Below are positions 1-8,505 of a DNA stretch of 64,000 nt, piece after piece. The translations under genes were made by a program, and so were the position numbers. Source of the stretch: Photobacterium indicum (lineage in GTDB: Bacteria > Pseudomonadota > Gammaproteobacteria > Enterobacterales > Vibrionaceae); contig NZ_PYOC01000013.1 in assembly GCF_003026215.1 (NCBI RefSeq), positions 62,001 through 126,000 on the forward strand, given 5' to 3'. The notes beneath the pieces were generated by a model. That model worked only from the letters and a program-made list of their open reading frames with translations. It was not told the DNA's origin and searched no databases. The stretch's first letter is position 1; every line of letters begins with the position of its first letter.

Positions 1-847
1 TGGTTGGGCGATCTTCACGATCAACCACTTTGTACTCTGCACTATCAAGTACAGATTTAGCCGCCATGGTTTGTGCTTCATTAACCGGACGGAAAGCTTT
101 ACCCGCCTGCTGAGAAACCATCAAACGCAGTGCATCTTTACCAACAGTCAATGTATTCGCATGAATGTCCCAGAACTCTTCTGGTGTAAACGCTTTAATT
201 TCACGTTCACGTTCAACAATCAACTTTACCGCTACAGACTGAACACGACCAGCAGATAGACCACGGGCAACCTTCTTCCAAAGAAGAGGTGACACCATGA
301 AACCCACAACGCGATCAAGAAAACGTCGAGCTTGCTGAGCATTAACACCATCAATGTTCAATTCACCAGGTTCTTCAAACGCCTGCTGAATTGCATTTTT
401 AGTGATCTCATTAAATACCACTCGCTTATAACGTGCATCATCACCACCGATGATCTCACGAAGGTGCCACGCAATAGCTTCTCCTTCGCGGTCCAAATCG
501 GTAGCTAGGTAAACAAAATCAGCATCGGCAGCAAGTTTTTGCAGTTCATTAACGACTTTTTCTTTGCCCGGAAGCACTTCGTAATGCGCATCCCAATCGT
601 TATAGGGATCAACCCCCATTTTTCCGATTAGAGACTTACGGTCTTTAATTTTCTTAAGACGCGCTTTTTCTTCAACGCTCAACCCTGCGGTTGATTGTGC
701 TGCCGCTTTTTTTCCGGCATTACGTGCACCCGTTGGCAAATCACGTACGTGACCAACGCTTGACTTTACAATGAAGTCCTTGCCCAAGTACTTATTAATA
801 GTCTTGGCTTTGGCAGGGGACTCCACAATAACGAGAGATTTACCCAT
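1..847 (-). CDS. topA: DNA topoisomerase I, N-terminal part (cut by window edge)
   Basis: The first 282 codons of type IA topoisomerase, which relaxes negatively supercoiled DNA. Translating the minus strand from the ATG at 847 gives MGKSLVIVESPAKAKTI, the Toprim start, and later LATDLDREGEAIAWHL with the metal-binding DxDxE acidic residues. The visible part ends in the segment before the active-site tyrosine, so catalytic and zinc-finger domains lie outside the window. It is divergent from yciN, the same neighbour as in E. coli. The family assignment is firm; nothing can be said about the C-terminus. Confidence 0.97.
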   Translation of the reverse strand, partial: MGKSLVIVESPAKAKTINKYLGKDFIVKSSVGHVRDLPTGARNAGKKAAAQSTAGLSVEEKARLKKIKDRKSLIGKMGVDPYNDWDAHYEVLPGKEKVVNELQKLAADADFVYLATDLDREGEAIAWHLREIIGGDDARYKRVVFNEITKNAIQQAFEEPGELNIDGVNAQQARRFLDRVVGFMVSPLLWKKVARGLSAGRVQSVAVKLIVEREREIKAFTPEEFWDIHANTLTVGKDALRLMVSQQAGKAFRPVNEAQTMAAKSVLDSAEYKVVDREDRPT

Positions 848-1318
848 AATGACTCTATTACGTCCTCGTGCTCGCTAAATTTTAAATAAAAACAAAAAGT
901 TGCATGCTAAAAAAAAGAAAATTGGCACGTCAACGCTATTACAATATTGGGCTACTATTCAAGAAGGTCAACTGCTTTTTGAGAAAAACGAACTGTTTGC
1001 TCGCCCCTTCTACAGTTGTTAATGATACGTTAAAAATCAAAAACCCACTTTTAATTAGTCAAAATTCTGTTTAAAACTTCACTATATAGAGAGTAGATGA
1101 AGTAATTAAAGGCGCTAATCATTACCACCTCACGACAGCCTTTGACTATTCACGACCATGATTTTTAGTCATCGCTCACAGATTTTTTCCATAATTGCTT
1201 TTTGTTTAATCACTATTCAACATTTGAATGAAAATATACCCAGCGTTATTAAGGATTTGTTTTCTCCTGACAAGATGAATAAACTAATGACGTATTTCTT
1301 CCAGAGACGTCATTCATC
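848..1318. other. topA-yciN divergent intergenic region
   Basis: About 470 AT-rich bases that must hold the promoters of topA and yciN. A short inverted repeat, ATTCAA-CA-TTTGAAT, lies near 1216-1230. I found no convincing RNA gene, coding ORF or recognisable operator here. Confidence 0.5.
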
Positions 1319-1567
1319 ATGAGCGATAAAAAATCAATTCCCCAAGACAACCTTTTACTGATCGCCAATCAACTGATTCAAGATCACGATGCCTACATTA
1401 AAGGCATGCGAGCAACATCTGTTGAAGAAAAAGCTGATGTGCTGGTATTTAAAGGTGAATATTTCCTCGATGACAATGGTCTTCCGACCACCAATACAAC
1501 TGCGGTATTTAACATGTTTAAATATCTAGCGCATAAGCTGTCACCCGAGTTTACTTTGCAAGATTAA
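1319..1567 (+). CDS. yciN: YciN family protein (DUF2498)
   Basis: An 82-residue soluble protein of the YciN/DUF2498 family, function unknown. The core (VLVFKGEYFLDDNGLPT, then TTAVFNMFKYLAHKLS) closely resembles E. coli YciN as I remember it, and the length is typical. Its position beside topA and near sohB matches E. coli order. It starts at ATG 1319 and is followed by a strong terminator shared with the convergent DUF805 gene. The family is firm; the role is unknown. Confidence 0.9.
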   Translation: MSDKKSIPQDNLLLIANQLIQDHDAYIKGMRATSVEEKADVLVFKGEYFLDDNGLPTTNTTAVFNMFKYLAHKLSPEFTLQD

Positions 1568-1663
1568 GCCGTAAATTGTTTGTTGACGCAAGGGATTATA
1601 AAAAAAATCGTTGTTAAAGAGTAAAAAACAACGTTTATTTTCACGAGTTATCACCTTAAAAAT

Positions 1664-1697
1664 CAAAAAAATAACCCGCCAATAAGCGGGTTATTAT
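1664..1697. terminator. Bidirectional terminator between yciN and DUF805 gene
   Basis: A 10-bp perfect stem (1670-1679 with 1686-1695), GC-rich at its top, has an A-run on the left and a T-rich stretch on the right. It can terminate both convergent genes. Confidence 0.8.
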
Positions 1698-1721
1698 TCA
1701 ATAAAAAAGTGTCCAAACAAC

Positions 1722-2123
1722 TTACATGTCGATGGTTATCGTTTCTTTTTTATCATCTTTCGTTGGGGTAGAACGTCCTTTTGGATCCGGACCGTATTGG
1801 TTGTCTCCTTTTATACCGTCGAGCATACCAAGTTCAACAATAACAAAAGCAGGACCAATTAAAGGTACAAAGGTCAACAACGCCCACCAAGCACTTTTAT
1901 TACGATCATGCAGGCGCTTAATATTCAGCGCCAATGATGCCCAAAAGACAAAAAATAAAATAACCATAGCCAATATATTCAGCGCTTGATTATTGCCCAT
2001 GTTACTTGGGCTGGTATACCAAAAGACAGGTAATGTAACCAAGAGAACAGGCAAGCTATATAACCAGTAATCACGTCGTCTTAATCGACCTTTAAAAGAA
2101 AACAGCGCCCACTTTTGATCCAT
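1722..2123 (-). CDS. DUF805 family inner-membrane protein
   Basis: A 133-residue membrane protein of the DUF805 (YhaH/YhaI-like) family, function unknown. The N-terminus has the family hallmark of an aromatic/basic stretch (WALFSFKGRLRRRDYW), then three or four hydrophobic segments (about 20-35, 48-65 and 80-97), with the NIKRLHDRNKSAWW motif between the second and third. The tail is hydrophilic and charged, probably cytoplasmic. It stands alone between sohB and the terminator shared with yciN. The family call is good; no function can be inferred. Confidence 0.85.
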   Translation of the reverse strand: MDQKWALFSFKGRLRRRDYWLYSLPVLLVTLPVFWYTSPSNMGNNQALNILAMVILFFVFWASLALNIKRLHDRNKSAWWALLTFVPLIGPAFVIVELGMLDGIKGDNQYGPDPKGRSTPTKDDKKETITIDM

Positions 2124-2154
2124 CGAAAAACCTTATTAACTACAATTGTTTAAC

Positions 2155-2212
2155 TAATACCATTCTGAATAAATAGATGGTCAGAGATATGTCTATATTG
2201 GCATAATACCAG
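2155..2212. repeat. Possible degenerate MITE end
   Basis: The segment begins with TAATACC and ends with ATAATACC. It contains a GATGGTCAGA stretch that resembles the inner part of the inverted ends of the element at 60747-61014. The similarity is partial and judged by eye, so this may be chance. Confidence 0.25.
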
Positions 2213-2255
2213 CTTAATAAAAGCACTCAGCCAACCATCAATATACTATCAGGTA

Positions 2256-3317
2256 TTACATGAATGGACGTTGACCGCGGCTTACCCATTTCAATAACAA
2301 GTTATCTGCCGCTTCACCTGTTGCACCCGCTAATTTTTCTGCCAGTTTCTTACGTTGAACGAAACGAACATTTAATACTTCACGATCTTTACAAGCATGT
2401 GTAATGAAATCATCGCTGGTGCCGATTTCATCAACAAGCCCTAGATTCAGTGCTTGATTACCAAACCAATGCTCACCAGTTGCCACTTTTTCAAGATCCA
2501 ACTCTGGACGGTGAATCGCAATAAAGTCTTTGAACAAACCATGCGTTTCTTCAATTTCAACTTGGAATTTATCACGAGCTTTATCAGTATTTTCGCCAAA
2601 CATTGTTAATGTACGCTTGAACTCGCCCGCTGTGATCTGTTCAAACTCAATATCATGCTTTTTCAGCACTTTGCTAAAGTTTGGTAGCTGGGCAATAACA
2701 CCAATAGAGCCCACAATTGCAAAAGGCGCTGAAATAATTTTATCAGCCACACAGGCCATCATGTAACCGCCACTAGCGGCAACTTTATCGACAGAGATCG
2801 TCAGCTTGATACCCGCAGATTTCAAGCGATCAAGTTGTGAAGACGCTAAACCATAACCATGTACCATACCGCCGCCCGTTTCTAGGCGAAGCAATACTTC
2901 ATCACCTTCAATCGCAACTGCAATAATGGCACTGACTTCTTCACGTAAAGAAGAGACTTCACGCGCATCAATGCTACCGTGAAAATCGATGACAAATAAA
3001 CGAGACTCACGAACGTGAGACAAATCGCCTTCTTTAGCAGCTTTTTTAATTTCGTTCTGACGTGCTTTCTCTTTTTCTTTATCTTCTTTTTTTGTCGCTT
3101 TATCGCGTGCTTTCAATAGCGGTTTATCAAATAAGTGCTCTTCTAATTGATGAACCGTATTTTTATACTGCTCAGTTAAGTCTGTGACTTCTAATTCACC
3201 CTTTTGTGAACCGTGACGTCCGTTTAAACCTTTCGCTAAAACAAGGATACCGACAAGCGCAATAACGACTGTCGCAATCTTGGCTAAGAACAGCCCATAA
3301 TCAAACAAAAATTCCAA
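2256..3317 (-). CDS. sohB: SohB-type signal-peptide-peptidase-like serine protease
   Basis: A 353-residue inner-membrane S49 protease (SppA/SohB family), thought to degrade periplasmic or membrane peptides. One N-terminal membrane anchor (about 8-29) is followed by a charged linker rich in Lys and Glu (70-100) and the Clp-crotonase-fold domain. The nucleophile is Ser182 in VAASGGYMM, and Lys234 (GEFKRT) is the probable general base. The start is TTG at 3317, supported by GAGGA seven bases upstream and by alignment with the remembered E. coli N-terminus (MEL...YGLFLAKI). It is divergent from yciK as in E. coli. Confidence 0.93.
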   Translation of the reverse strand: MEFLFDYGLFLAKIATVVIALVGILVLAKGLNGRHGSQKGELEVTDLTEQYKNTVHQLEEHLFDKPLLKARDKATKKEDKEKEKARQNEIKKAAKEGDLSHVRESRLFVIDFHGSIDAREVSSLREEVSAIIAVAIEGDEVLLRLETGGGMVHGYGLASSQLDRLKSAGIKLTISVDKVAASGGYMMACVADKIISAPFAIVGSIGVIAQLPNFSKVLKKHDIEFEQITAGEFKRTLTMFGENTDKARDKFQVEIEETHGLFKDFIAIHRPELDLEKVATGEHWFGNQALNLGLVDEIGTSDDFITHACKDREVLNVRFVQRKKLAEKLAGATGEAADNLLLKWVSRGQRPFM

Positions 3318-3530
3318 TCTTAAGTCCTCGCTTTAATAAATTGATACCAATCACAGAATGATGGTCTTTTCCCATTGTAACCAAGTTGCCACCTGTACCG
3401 CTATGGCAATACAATAGAAAAGTAAAAAGATATACCTAAGCGACTTTACGTACGCAGATTCAGCGAGAATCCCGCATCTAAGGTTATTTGGGTATATATT
3501 AATAATGACAAACCAATAAGGAAGTTACAC

Positions 3531-4274
3531 GTGGAATATCAAATCGCTGCGGATTCTCTAAAAGATCGCGTCATTCTAGTCACTGGTGCTGGTGATGGCA
3601 TTGGTCGTCAAGCAGCCATTAGTTATGCAGCACACGGTGCAACTGTTATTTTGCTTGGTCGTACCGTTGCTAAACTTGAAGCTGTTTATGATGAAATTGA
3701 AACGCTAGGCTACAGCCAGCCAGCGATTATCCCTCTCGATTTACGCGGTGCAACGAAGCAGCACTATATTGATATGGTTGAAACCATTTCAGAGCAGTTT
3801 GGCCGTTTAGATGGTGTATTACACAATGCCGGTTTACTTGGCGTATTAAGCCCATTTGACCAACTCGGTGAAGATACCTTTGACGATGTAATGCATGTTA
3901 ACGTTAAAGCACAGTTTTTGATGACTCAAGCTATCATGCCACTGATCAAAAAATCTGAAGATGGTCGTATTATTTTCACCTCTTCGACAGTCGGTCATGA
4001 AGGTCGTGCTTTTTGGGGCGCCTACTCTATGTCTAAGTTTGCAACTGAAGGCATGATGGAAATCTTAGCCAATGAGATGTGTAATACAACGGTTCGCGTC
4101 AATGCAATTAACCCAGGCGGTACACGCACAGGCATGCGTGCAAAAGCGTTCCCAGCTGAAGATTCAGGCCTATTAAAAACACCTAAAGACATTATGCCGC
4201 TGTACCTTTATTTAATGGGTCCAGAAAGCAAAGATGTGAATGGCCAGTGCATTGATGCACAGCCAAAAGGCTAA
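3531..4274 (+). CDS. yciK: YciK-type short-chain dehydrogenase/reductase
   Basis: A 247-residue SDR oxidoreductase with unknown substrate. The NAD(P)-binding TGAGDGIG motif is at 18-25, NAG (in LHNAGLLG) around 98-100, catalytic Ser near 151-152, and the YSMSK catalytic pair is Tyr165/Lys169. The GTG start at 3531 has AAGGA upstream. It is highly similar to E. coli YciK as remembered and sits between sohB and rluB in the same order. It ends at a terminator shared with rluB. Confidence 0.92.
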   Translation: MEYQIAADSLKDRVILVTGAGDGIGRQAAISYAAHGATVILLGRTVAKLEAVYDEIETLGYSQPAIIPLDLRGATKQHYIDMVETISEQFGRLDGVLHNAGLLGVLSPFDQLGEDTFDDVMHVNVKAQFLMTQAIMPLIKKSEDGRIIFTSSTVGHEGRAFWGAYSMSKFATEGMMEILANEMCNTTVRVNAINPGGTRTGMRAKAFPAEDSGLLKTPKDIMPLYLYLMGPESKDVNGQCIDAQPKG

Positions 4275-4305
4275 ATTTAAAGCAATCTGAAAAATGAGAC
4301 ATAAC

Positions 4306-4334
4306 AAAAAGCCGACGTATTCACGTCGGCTTTA
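4306..4334. terminator. Bidirectional terminator between yciK and rluB
   Basis: Stem GCCGACGT (4311-4318) pairs with ACGTCGGC (4323-4330) around a four-base loop, with A-run and T-run flanks. It serves the convergent yciK and rluB. Confidence 0.85.
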
Positions 4335-4359
4335 TTATGTCTGTTTACTAAGACGAATC

Positions 4360-5484
4360 TTATTGGCGCGTACGTGGCTTAACCGTTAATGGGTTACGAC
4401 GTTGAGCACCATTACCTGACGGTTTACGCTTACCTGCAGGCTCATTGCTTTCGTCTGTTTTACGACGATTGCCTTGCGCAGGCTTACCAGCAGATGGCTT
4501 GCCACGTGTCGGCTTAGCCGTTGAAGGCTTACCTGACGGCTTACGCTTCCCAACTGGTGCATTTTGCCCTTCAGCTTCACTGTTACGTGTTGAAGAACGA
4601 CGTTCATCAGAGTTACTCGTACGGCCACGACGACCGCGAGGTGTTTCAGTAACACGTTCTTCGTGACGACGTACGGCACGACGAATTTGACGAACACCAC
4701 GTTTACGCTTCTGGCCTTCGACCGTCAGCATTGTGTTTTCTTCAGCTTCAAGCTCTACCACTTCACGAAGATAGTTAACTTCTTTCAGCTCAAGCTCCAT
4801 CCAACCGCCACGAGGCATATCTTTCGTTAGATAGATATCACCATAACGTACACGTTTTAGACGGCTTACTGTTACGCCTTGTGAATCCCACAAACGACGA
4901 ACTTCACGGTTACGGCCTTCTGTGATTACAACGTAGAAAGTATGGTTCATACCTTCACCGCCAGAATACACAACGTCTTCGAAACGTGCCATACCATCTT
5001 CTAGTTCAACACCTTGAACTAGGTTTTTAACCATCTTCTCGTTAATCTCACCGAAAACGCGAACCATGTATTCACGTTCAACACTTCGGCTTGGGTGCAT
5101 CAGGCGGTTAGCTAATTCACCATCAGTGGTAAATAGCAATAGGCCTGAGGTATTTGCATCCAATCGACCAACAGAAACCCAACGGCCACTTGATAGACGA
5201 GGTAAACGATCAAATACCGTTCGGCGACCTTCAGGATCGTGACGCGTACATAACTCACCTTCAGGTTTGTTATAAGCAAGAACACGACACACTTCATCAG
5301 CAGGCGAAACCAGATCAATCTTGTGACCATCGATACGTACAAGAACAGATAAATCGTCTAGACGATCACCCAATTTTGCGACTACGCCATCAATGCTCAC
5401 ACGACCGCTTTGAATCATTAATTCGATCTCACGACGAGACCCTTGGCCAGCACGCGCTAGCACCTTCTGTAACTTTTCACTCAT
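4360..5484 (-). CDS. rluB: 23S rRNA pseudouridine synthase B
   Basis: Forms pseudouridine in helix 89 of 23S rRNA (position 2605 in E. coli). It has an N-terminal S4 RNA-binding domain (about 1-55) and an RsuA-type catalytic domain with GRLDANTSG, Asp109 being the catalytic aspartate. I start it at ATG 5484 (MSEKLQ) rather than the in-frame TTG nine bases upstream. The C-terminal ~130 residues are a low-complexity basic tail with repeats of the type GKRKPSGK and GKPSAGKP, a common extension in marine gammaproteobacterial RluB and probably RNA-binding. Confidence 0.93.
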   Translation of the reverse strand: MSEKLQKVLARAGQGSRREIELMIQSGRVSIDGVVAKLGDRLDDLSVLVRIDGHKIDLVSPADEVCRVLAYNKPEGELCTRHDPEGRRTVFDRLPRLSSGRWVSVGRLDANTSGLLLFTTDGELANRLMHPSRSVEREYMVRVFGEINEKMVKNLVQGVELEDGMARFEDVVYSGGEGMNHTFYVVITEGRNREVRRLWDSQGVTVSRLKRVRYGDIYLTKDMPRGGWMELELKEVNYLREVVELEAEENTMLTVEGQKRKRGVRQIRRAVRRHEERVTETPRGRRGRTSNSDERRSSTRNSEAEGQNAPVGKRKPSGKPSTAKPTRGKPSAGKPAQGNRRKTDESNEPAGKRKPSGNGAQRRNPLTVKPRTRQ

Positions 5485-5669
5485 TATAGACAAACCTTTG
5501 TCGCCTTCACAGGCGTCGAAATACTCATCAGAACACTTTAAGCCATCTTAAAGATAGCCGCATATTATGCCAAAGTATTCACTAATACGCTATCTCAAAG
5601 ATAGCCTAGCTGACTATCAATTTACAGATAGTTTGGGTATACGTATTCAAACAGTAAATAGTAGAAGCA

Positions 5670-6290
5670 TTAGCTAAAAGGTGCAGGATCACCCGCGCCA
5701 ACTCGTAACACTTCCATTTCATCATTACTAAAATCAATCACGGTAGTCGGTTGCTCGCCTAAATAACCACCATTCATGATTAAATCGACCGCATGCTCTA
5801 ACTTATCGCGGATATCATCAGGATCAGATTCAGCAACATCGCTATTAGGCAAAATTAAACTGGTCGACATTAATGGCTCACCCAACTCTTCAAGCAGAGC
5901 TAAAGCAATCGCATTATCAGGAATACGGATACCAATGGTTTTACGTTTAGGGTTCATTAAACGACGTGGCACTTCTTTCGTACCTTTGAAAATAAACGTG
6001 TACGCGCCTGGTGTATTGCTACGTAACAAACGGAATGCCGCATTATCAACACGTGCATAGTTGGCAATTTCAGATAAGTCACGGCACAACAATGTAAAAT
6101 TGTGCTTATCGTTTAGTCGACGGATCTGACAGATACGTTCAAGTGCTTGTTTATTCTCGAGTTGGCAACCCAAGGCATATCCTGAGTCGGTTGGATACAC
6201 GACAACGCCACCTTTACGAATAATCGCAACCGCTTGTGACATTAAACGGGCTTGCGGGGTTTCAGGGTGAACATAAAAAAACTGGCTCAT
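5670..6290 (-). CDS. yciO: YciO, Sua5/YciO/YrdC-domain protein
   Basis: A 206-residue protein with a complete YrdC-like double-stranded-RNA/nucleotide-binding fold, as in threonylcarbamoyl-AMP synthases. The start VVYPTDSGYALGCQ and the KRKTIGIRIP segment are typical of the family. The YciO subgroup is distinct from TsaC/Sua5 and its exact role is unsettled. Its ATG overlaps the last codons of rnm upstream by four bases, so the two are translationally coupled. Confidence 0.9.
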   Translation of the reverse strand: MSQFFYVHPETPQARLMSQAVAIIRKGGVVVYPTDSGYALGCQLENKQALERICQIRRLNDKHNFTLLCRDLSEIANYARVDNAAFRLLRSNTPGAYTFIFKGTKEVPRRLMNPKRKTIGIRIPDNAIALALLEELGEPLMSTSLILPNSDVAESDPDDIRDKLEHAVDLIMNGGYLGEQPTTVIDFSNDEMEVLRVGAGDPAPFS

Positions 6291-7180
6291 TTATCCTCCG
6301 AGGGCGATGTCGGCTCTACCGATACCGCCTCATCAACTCGCTTCTTTTCAACATCCCAATCAAGCCAAACTTCTGTTACGCCTTTCGGTAACCACAAATT
6401 ACGACCTAATTCCGTCCAAGGAGACGGGTAATGGAAATCAGAGCCTTGAGAAGCAAGTAAATTATAAGTGATCGCATAATCCCCTAAGGTGCGACGTTCT
6501 TGTTGTCCTTGCTGTGGTTGAGCAACTTCCATTGCATCACCTTTCGCTTCAACAAAAGTAGCTAAAAGTCGCTTTAACCATTTTGCCGTCATTTTGTAGC
6601 GACCGGGATGCGCAAGGACAGCTTGGCCACCAGCAGCATGAATAACAGCGACTGCATCAGCAATCGAGCACCAAGCTGGCGGCACGTAACCCGGATTTCC
6701 CCGAGTTAAGAATTTCTTAAATACTGCCTGCATGTTTTTTGCGTAACCTTGCTCAACAATCCAACGCGCAAAATGAGCCCGTGTAATTGTTGCACCATTA
6801 GCTAATGCCATTGCGCCTTCATAAGCGCCAGGCATATTATTTCTCGCCAATCGTTCAGCCATCTCTAGCGCCCTTGCGGTACGACGATCGGCTTGCTCTT
6901 GAATAAGTGCGGTTAATGCTGGGTGCTCAGAATCAATATTCAACCCCACGATATGAATATCAAAGTTACTCCAAAGCGTAGATATTTCAATGCCTTTGAT
7001 CAGAGTTATAGGTAACTCTTGTTCATCAATGATGCGTTGAGCAGGCAATAGCGCTTCCACCGTATCGTGATCGGTTATCGCAAGCGCATCAACTCTACGT
7101 TCAACGGCTCGTTTCAACAATTCTTCTGGCGATAAGCACCCATCTGATGCTGTGGTGTGGCAGTGTAAATCAAATAACAT
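6287..7180 (-). CDS. rnm: PHP-domain 5'-3' exoribonuclease (RNase AM; YciV/TrpH)
   Basis: A 297-residue PHP phosphoesterase. Metal ligands are seen in HCHTTASDG (7-14), AITDHDTVE, KGIEIST, LAHPGRYK and GSDFHYP near the C-terminus. The E. coli homologue matures the 5' ends of rRNAs and hydrolyses 3',5'-bisphosphonucleotides. It lies back-to-back with the trp promoter, as yciV/trpH does in E. coli, and is coupled to yciO. The 'trpH' name reflects position only; no role in Trp synthesis is implied. Confidence 0.92.
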   Translation of the reverse strand: MLFDLHCHTTASDGCLSPEELLKRAVERRVDALAITDHDTVEALLPAQRIIDEQELPITLIKGIEISTLWSNFDIHIVGLNIDSEHPALTALIQEQADRRTARALEMAERLARNNMPGAYEGAMALANGATITRAHFARWIVEQGYAKNMQAVFKKFLTRGNPGYVPPAWCSIADAVAVIHAAGGQAVLAHPGRYKMTAKWLKRLLATFVEAKGDAMEVAQPQQGQQERRTLGDYAITYNLLASQGSDFHYPSPWTELGRNLWLPKGVTEVWLDWDVEKKRVDEAVSVEPTSPSEDK

Positions 7181-7202
7181 AATTTTATTTCTGACTTATC
7201 TC

Positions 7203-7237
7203 TTGACTTTACATCAGCGAACTAGTTTACTAGTACG
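7203..7237 (+). promoter_or_regulatory. trp promoter with TrpR operator
   Basis: A -35 TTGACT (7203-7208) is followed after 17 bases by -10 TTTACT (7226-7231). The -10 box lies inside the near-palindrome GAACTAGTTTACTAGTACG (7219-7237). This matches the E. coli trp operator GAACTAGTTAACTAGTACG with one change, so repression by TrpR-tryptophan is expected. Confidence 0.9.
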
Positions 7238-7277
7238 CAATTACCCGTGGTAAGACTCTACAGAACAGGACTTTTAC

Positions 7278-7355
7278 ATGTTACAGCAAATTAACCAACA
7301 GCTTCGCGCTTTCTTCATTTCATGGTGGTGGCACTTCTCTATACGGGTTGTGTGA
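7278..7355 (+). CDS. trpL: trp operon leader peptide
   Basis: A 25-residue leader peptide too short for ordinary gene calling. ATG at 7278 opens MLQQINQQLRAFFISWWWHF, with three consecutive Trp codons at positions 16-18, ending at TGA 7353-7355. It lies between the TrpR operator and an intrinsic attenuator hairpin. Ribosome stalling at the Trp codons when charged tRNA-Trp is scarce should favour the antiterminator and allow transcription into aroF-trpEGDCFBA. Confidence 0.9.
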   Translation: MLQQINQQLRAFFISWWWHFSIRVV

Positions 7356-7386
7356 TTTGCTGTTCCTAACGGACAGAATAGACATA

Positions 7387-7410
7387 AGCCCGCCAGATGC
7401 GGGCTTTTTT
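7387..7410 (+). terminator. trp attenuator
   Basis: Stem AGCCCGC (7387-7393) and GCGGGCT (7399-7405) with a five-base loop, followed by a run of six T. It lies 32 bases after the trpL stop codon and before the first structural gene. Confidence 0.9.
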
Positions 7411-7491
7411 ATACCAAAATTTCAAATAATTTATCAGTGTGATGCCAACGTTACTCAAGAGTAAAAGCATCAAACTCAAAAGGGTCAAAAC

Positions 7492-8505
7492 ATGATTATC
7501 GTACTAAAGCCTAAAGCCACAGAAGCACAAGCTAAAGAAATTCTAAGCCGCATTGAAGCATCAGGCCTAAAGCCTTTATATATGCCGGGTGTTGAACGTA
7601 TCGTATTAGGCGCATTAGGCGATGAGCGTGTTTTGCAAAAGTTGAATCTAGATGCTTACCCATGCGTTGAAACAGTGAAGCCTATTTTAACCAAATACAA
7701 AATGGTTAGCCGCGAAGTGCAAGCGCACGATACTGTTGTACGATTTGGTAATACAGCCGTCGGCGGCAACAAATTCGCGGTTATCGCCGGCCCTTGTTCG
7801 GTTGAATCTGAAGCACAGTTAATGGCAGTTGCTGAAGTCGTTAAAAAGCACGGTGCCGTTGCTTTACGTGGCGGCGCTTATAAGCCACGCACCAGCCCAT
7901 ATGATTTTCAGGGTATGGGTGTTGAAGGCTTGAAATTATTACAAAAAGCCAAGAAAGAACTCAACATTCCAACTGTTTCTGAAGTCATGGAAGTGAGTCA
8001 AGTTGAATCACTGTGTGAATATGTAGACTGCCTACAGATTGGCGCGCGAAATATGCAAAACTACGCATTATTAAAAGCCGTGGGCGAAAGTAAAAAACCG
8101 GTCTTGCTCAAACGCGGACTTTCAGCCACTATCGAAGAGTTGTTGCTGGCTGCGGAATACATTTACGATGCAGGTAATCCAAACATTATCTTGTGTGAAC
8201 GTGGTATTCGTACTTTTGAAACAGCAACACGTAATACATTAGACTTAAATGCAGTGGCTTATTTGAAGCAACGCACTCACCTTCCGGTAGTCGTTGATCC
8301 TAGCCATGGAACTGGTGTACGTGAATTGGTTATTCCACTCTCTCGTGCTGCTGCTGCAGTTGGCGCTGATGGCATCATCGTAGAATCGCACCTTAATCCG
8401 TGTGAAGCATTATCTGATGGGCACCAAGCGCTTACAGGTCCAATGTTCGAGCAGTTAATGCAAGAACTTAAACCGTTTGTAGAAGCGGCAGGGAGAACGC
8501 TGTGA
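7492..8505 (+). CDS. aroF: 3-deoxy-7-phosphoheptulonate (DAHP) synthase, type I-beta
   Basis: Condenses phosphoenolpyruvate with erythrose 4-phosphate, the first step of aromatic synthesis. The 337 residues comprise an ACT/ferredoxin-like N-terminal domain (about 1-70), typical of the Thermotoga-type I-beta subgroup, and the TIM barrel. Visible motifs are GPCS (100-103, metal-binding Cys), KPRTSPYDFQG and DPSHGTG (metal His). It is the first structural gene after the trp attenuator and shares four bases (GTGA) with trpE, so it should be repressed and attenuated by tryptophan. Most enteric DAHP synthases are unlinked type I-alpha genes. The class is firm; the symbol is by convention. Confidence 0.93.
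   Translation: MIIVLKPKATEAQAKEILSRIEASGLKPLYMPGVERIVLGALGDERVLQKLNLDAYPCVETVKPILTKYKMVSREVQAHDTVVRFGNTAVGGNKFAVIAGPCSVESEAQLMAVAEVVKKHGAVALRGGAYKPRTSPYDFQGMGVEGLKLLQKAKKELNIPTVSEVMEVSQVESLCEYVDCLQIGARNMQNYALLKAVGESKKPVLLKRGLSATIEELLLAAEYIYDAGNPNIILCERGIRTFETATRNTLDLNAVAYLKQRTHLPVVVDPSHGTGVRELVIPLSRAAAAVGADGIIVESHLNPCEALSDGHQALTGPMFEQLMQELKPFVEAAGRTL

Noticed and set aside
71..259. 62-codon plus-strand frame in the first 300 bases
   Set aside because: It is antisense to topA, which continues through the left edge of the window.
3338..3370. Possible further MITE remnant upstream of sohB
   Set aside because: Only the ATACCAAT core matches the inverted repeat; the rest diverges too much to separate from chance.
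4386..4700. Val-rich 104-codon frame overlapping rluB on the same strand, and the antisense frame 4445-4666
   Set aside because: Both arise from the repetitive basic tail of RluB and lack independent start signals.
5589..5605. GCTATCT/AGATAGC hairpin between rluB and yciO as a terminator
   Set aside because: No T-run follows on either strand; it may be a minor repeat (AGATAGCC recurs nearby) but cannot be called a terminator.
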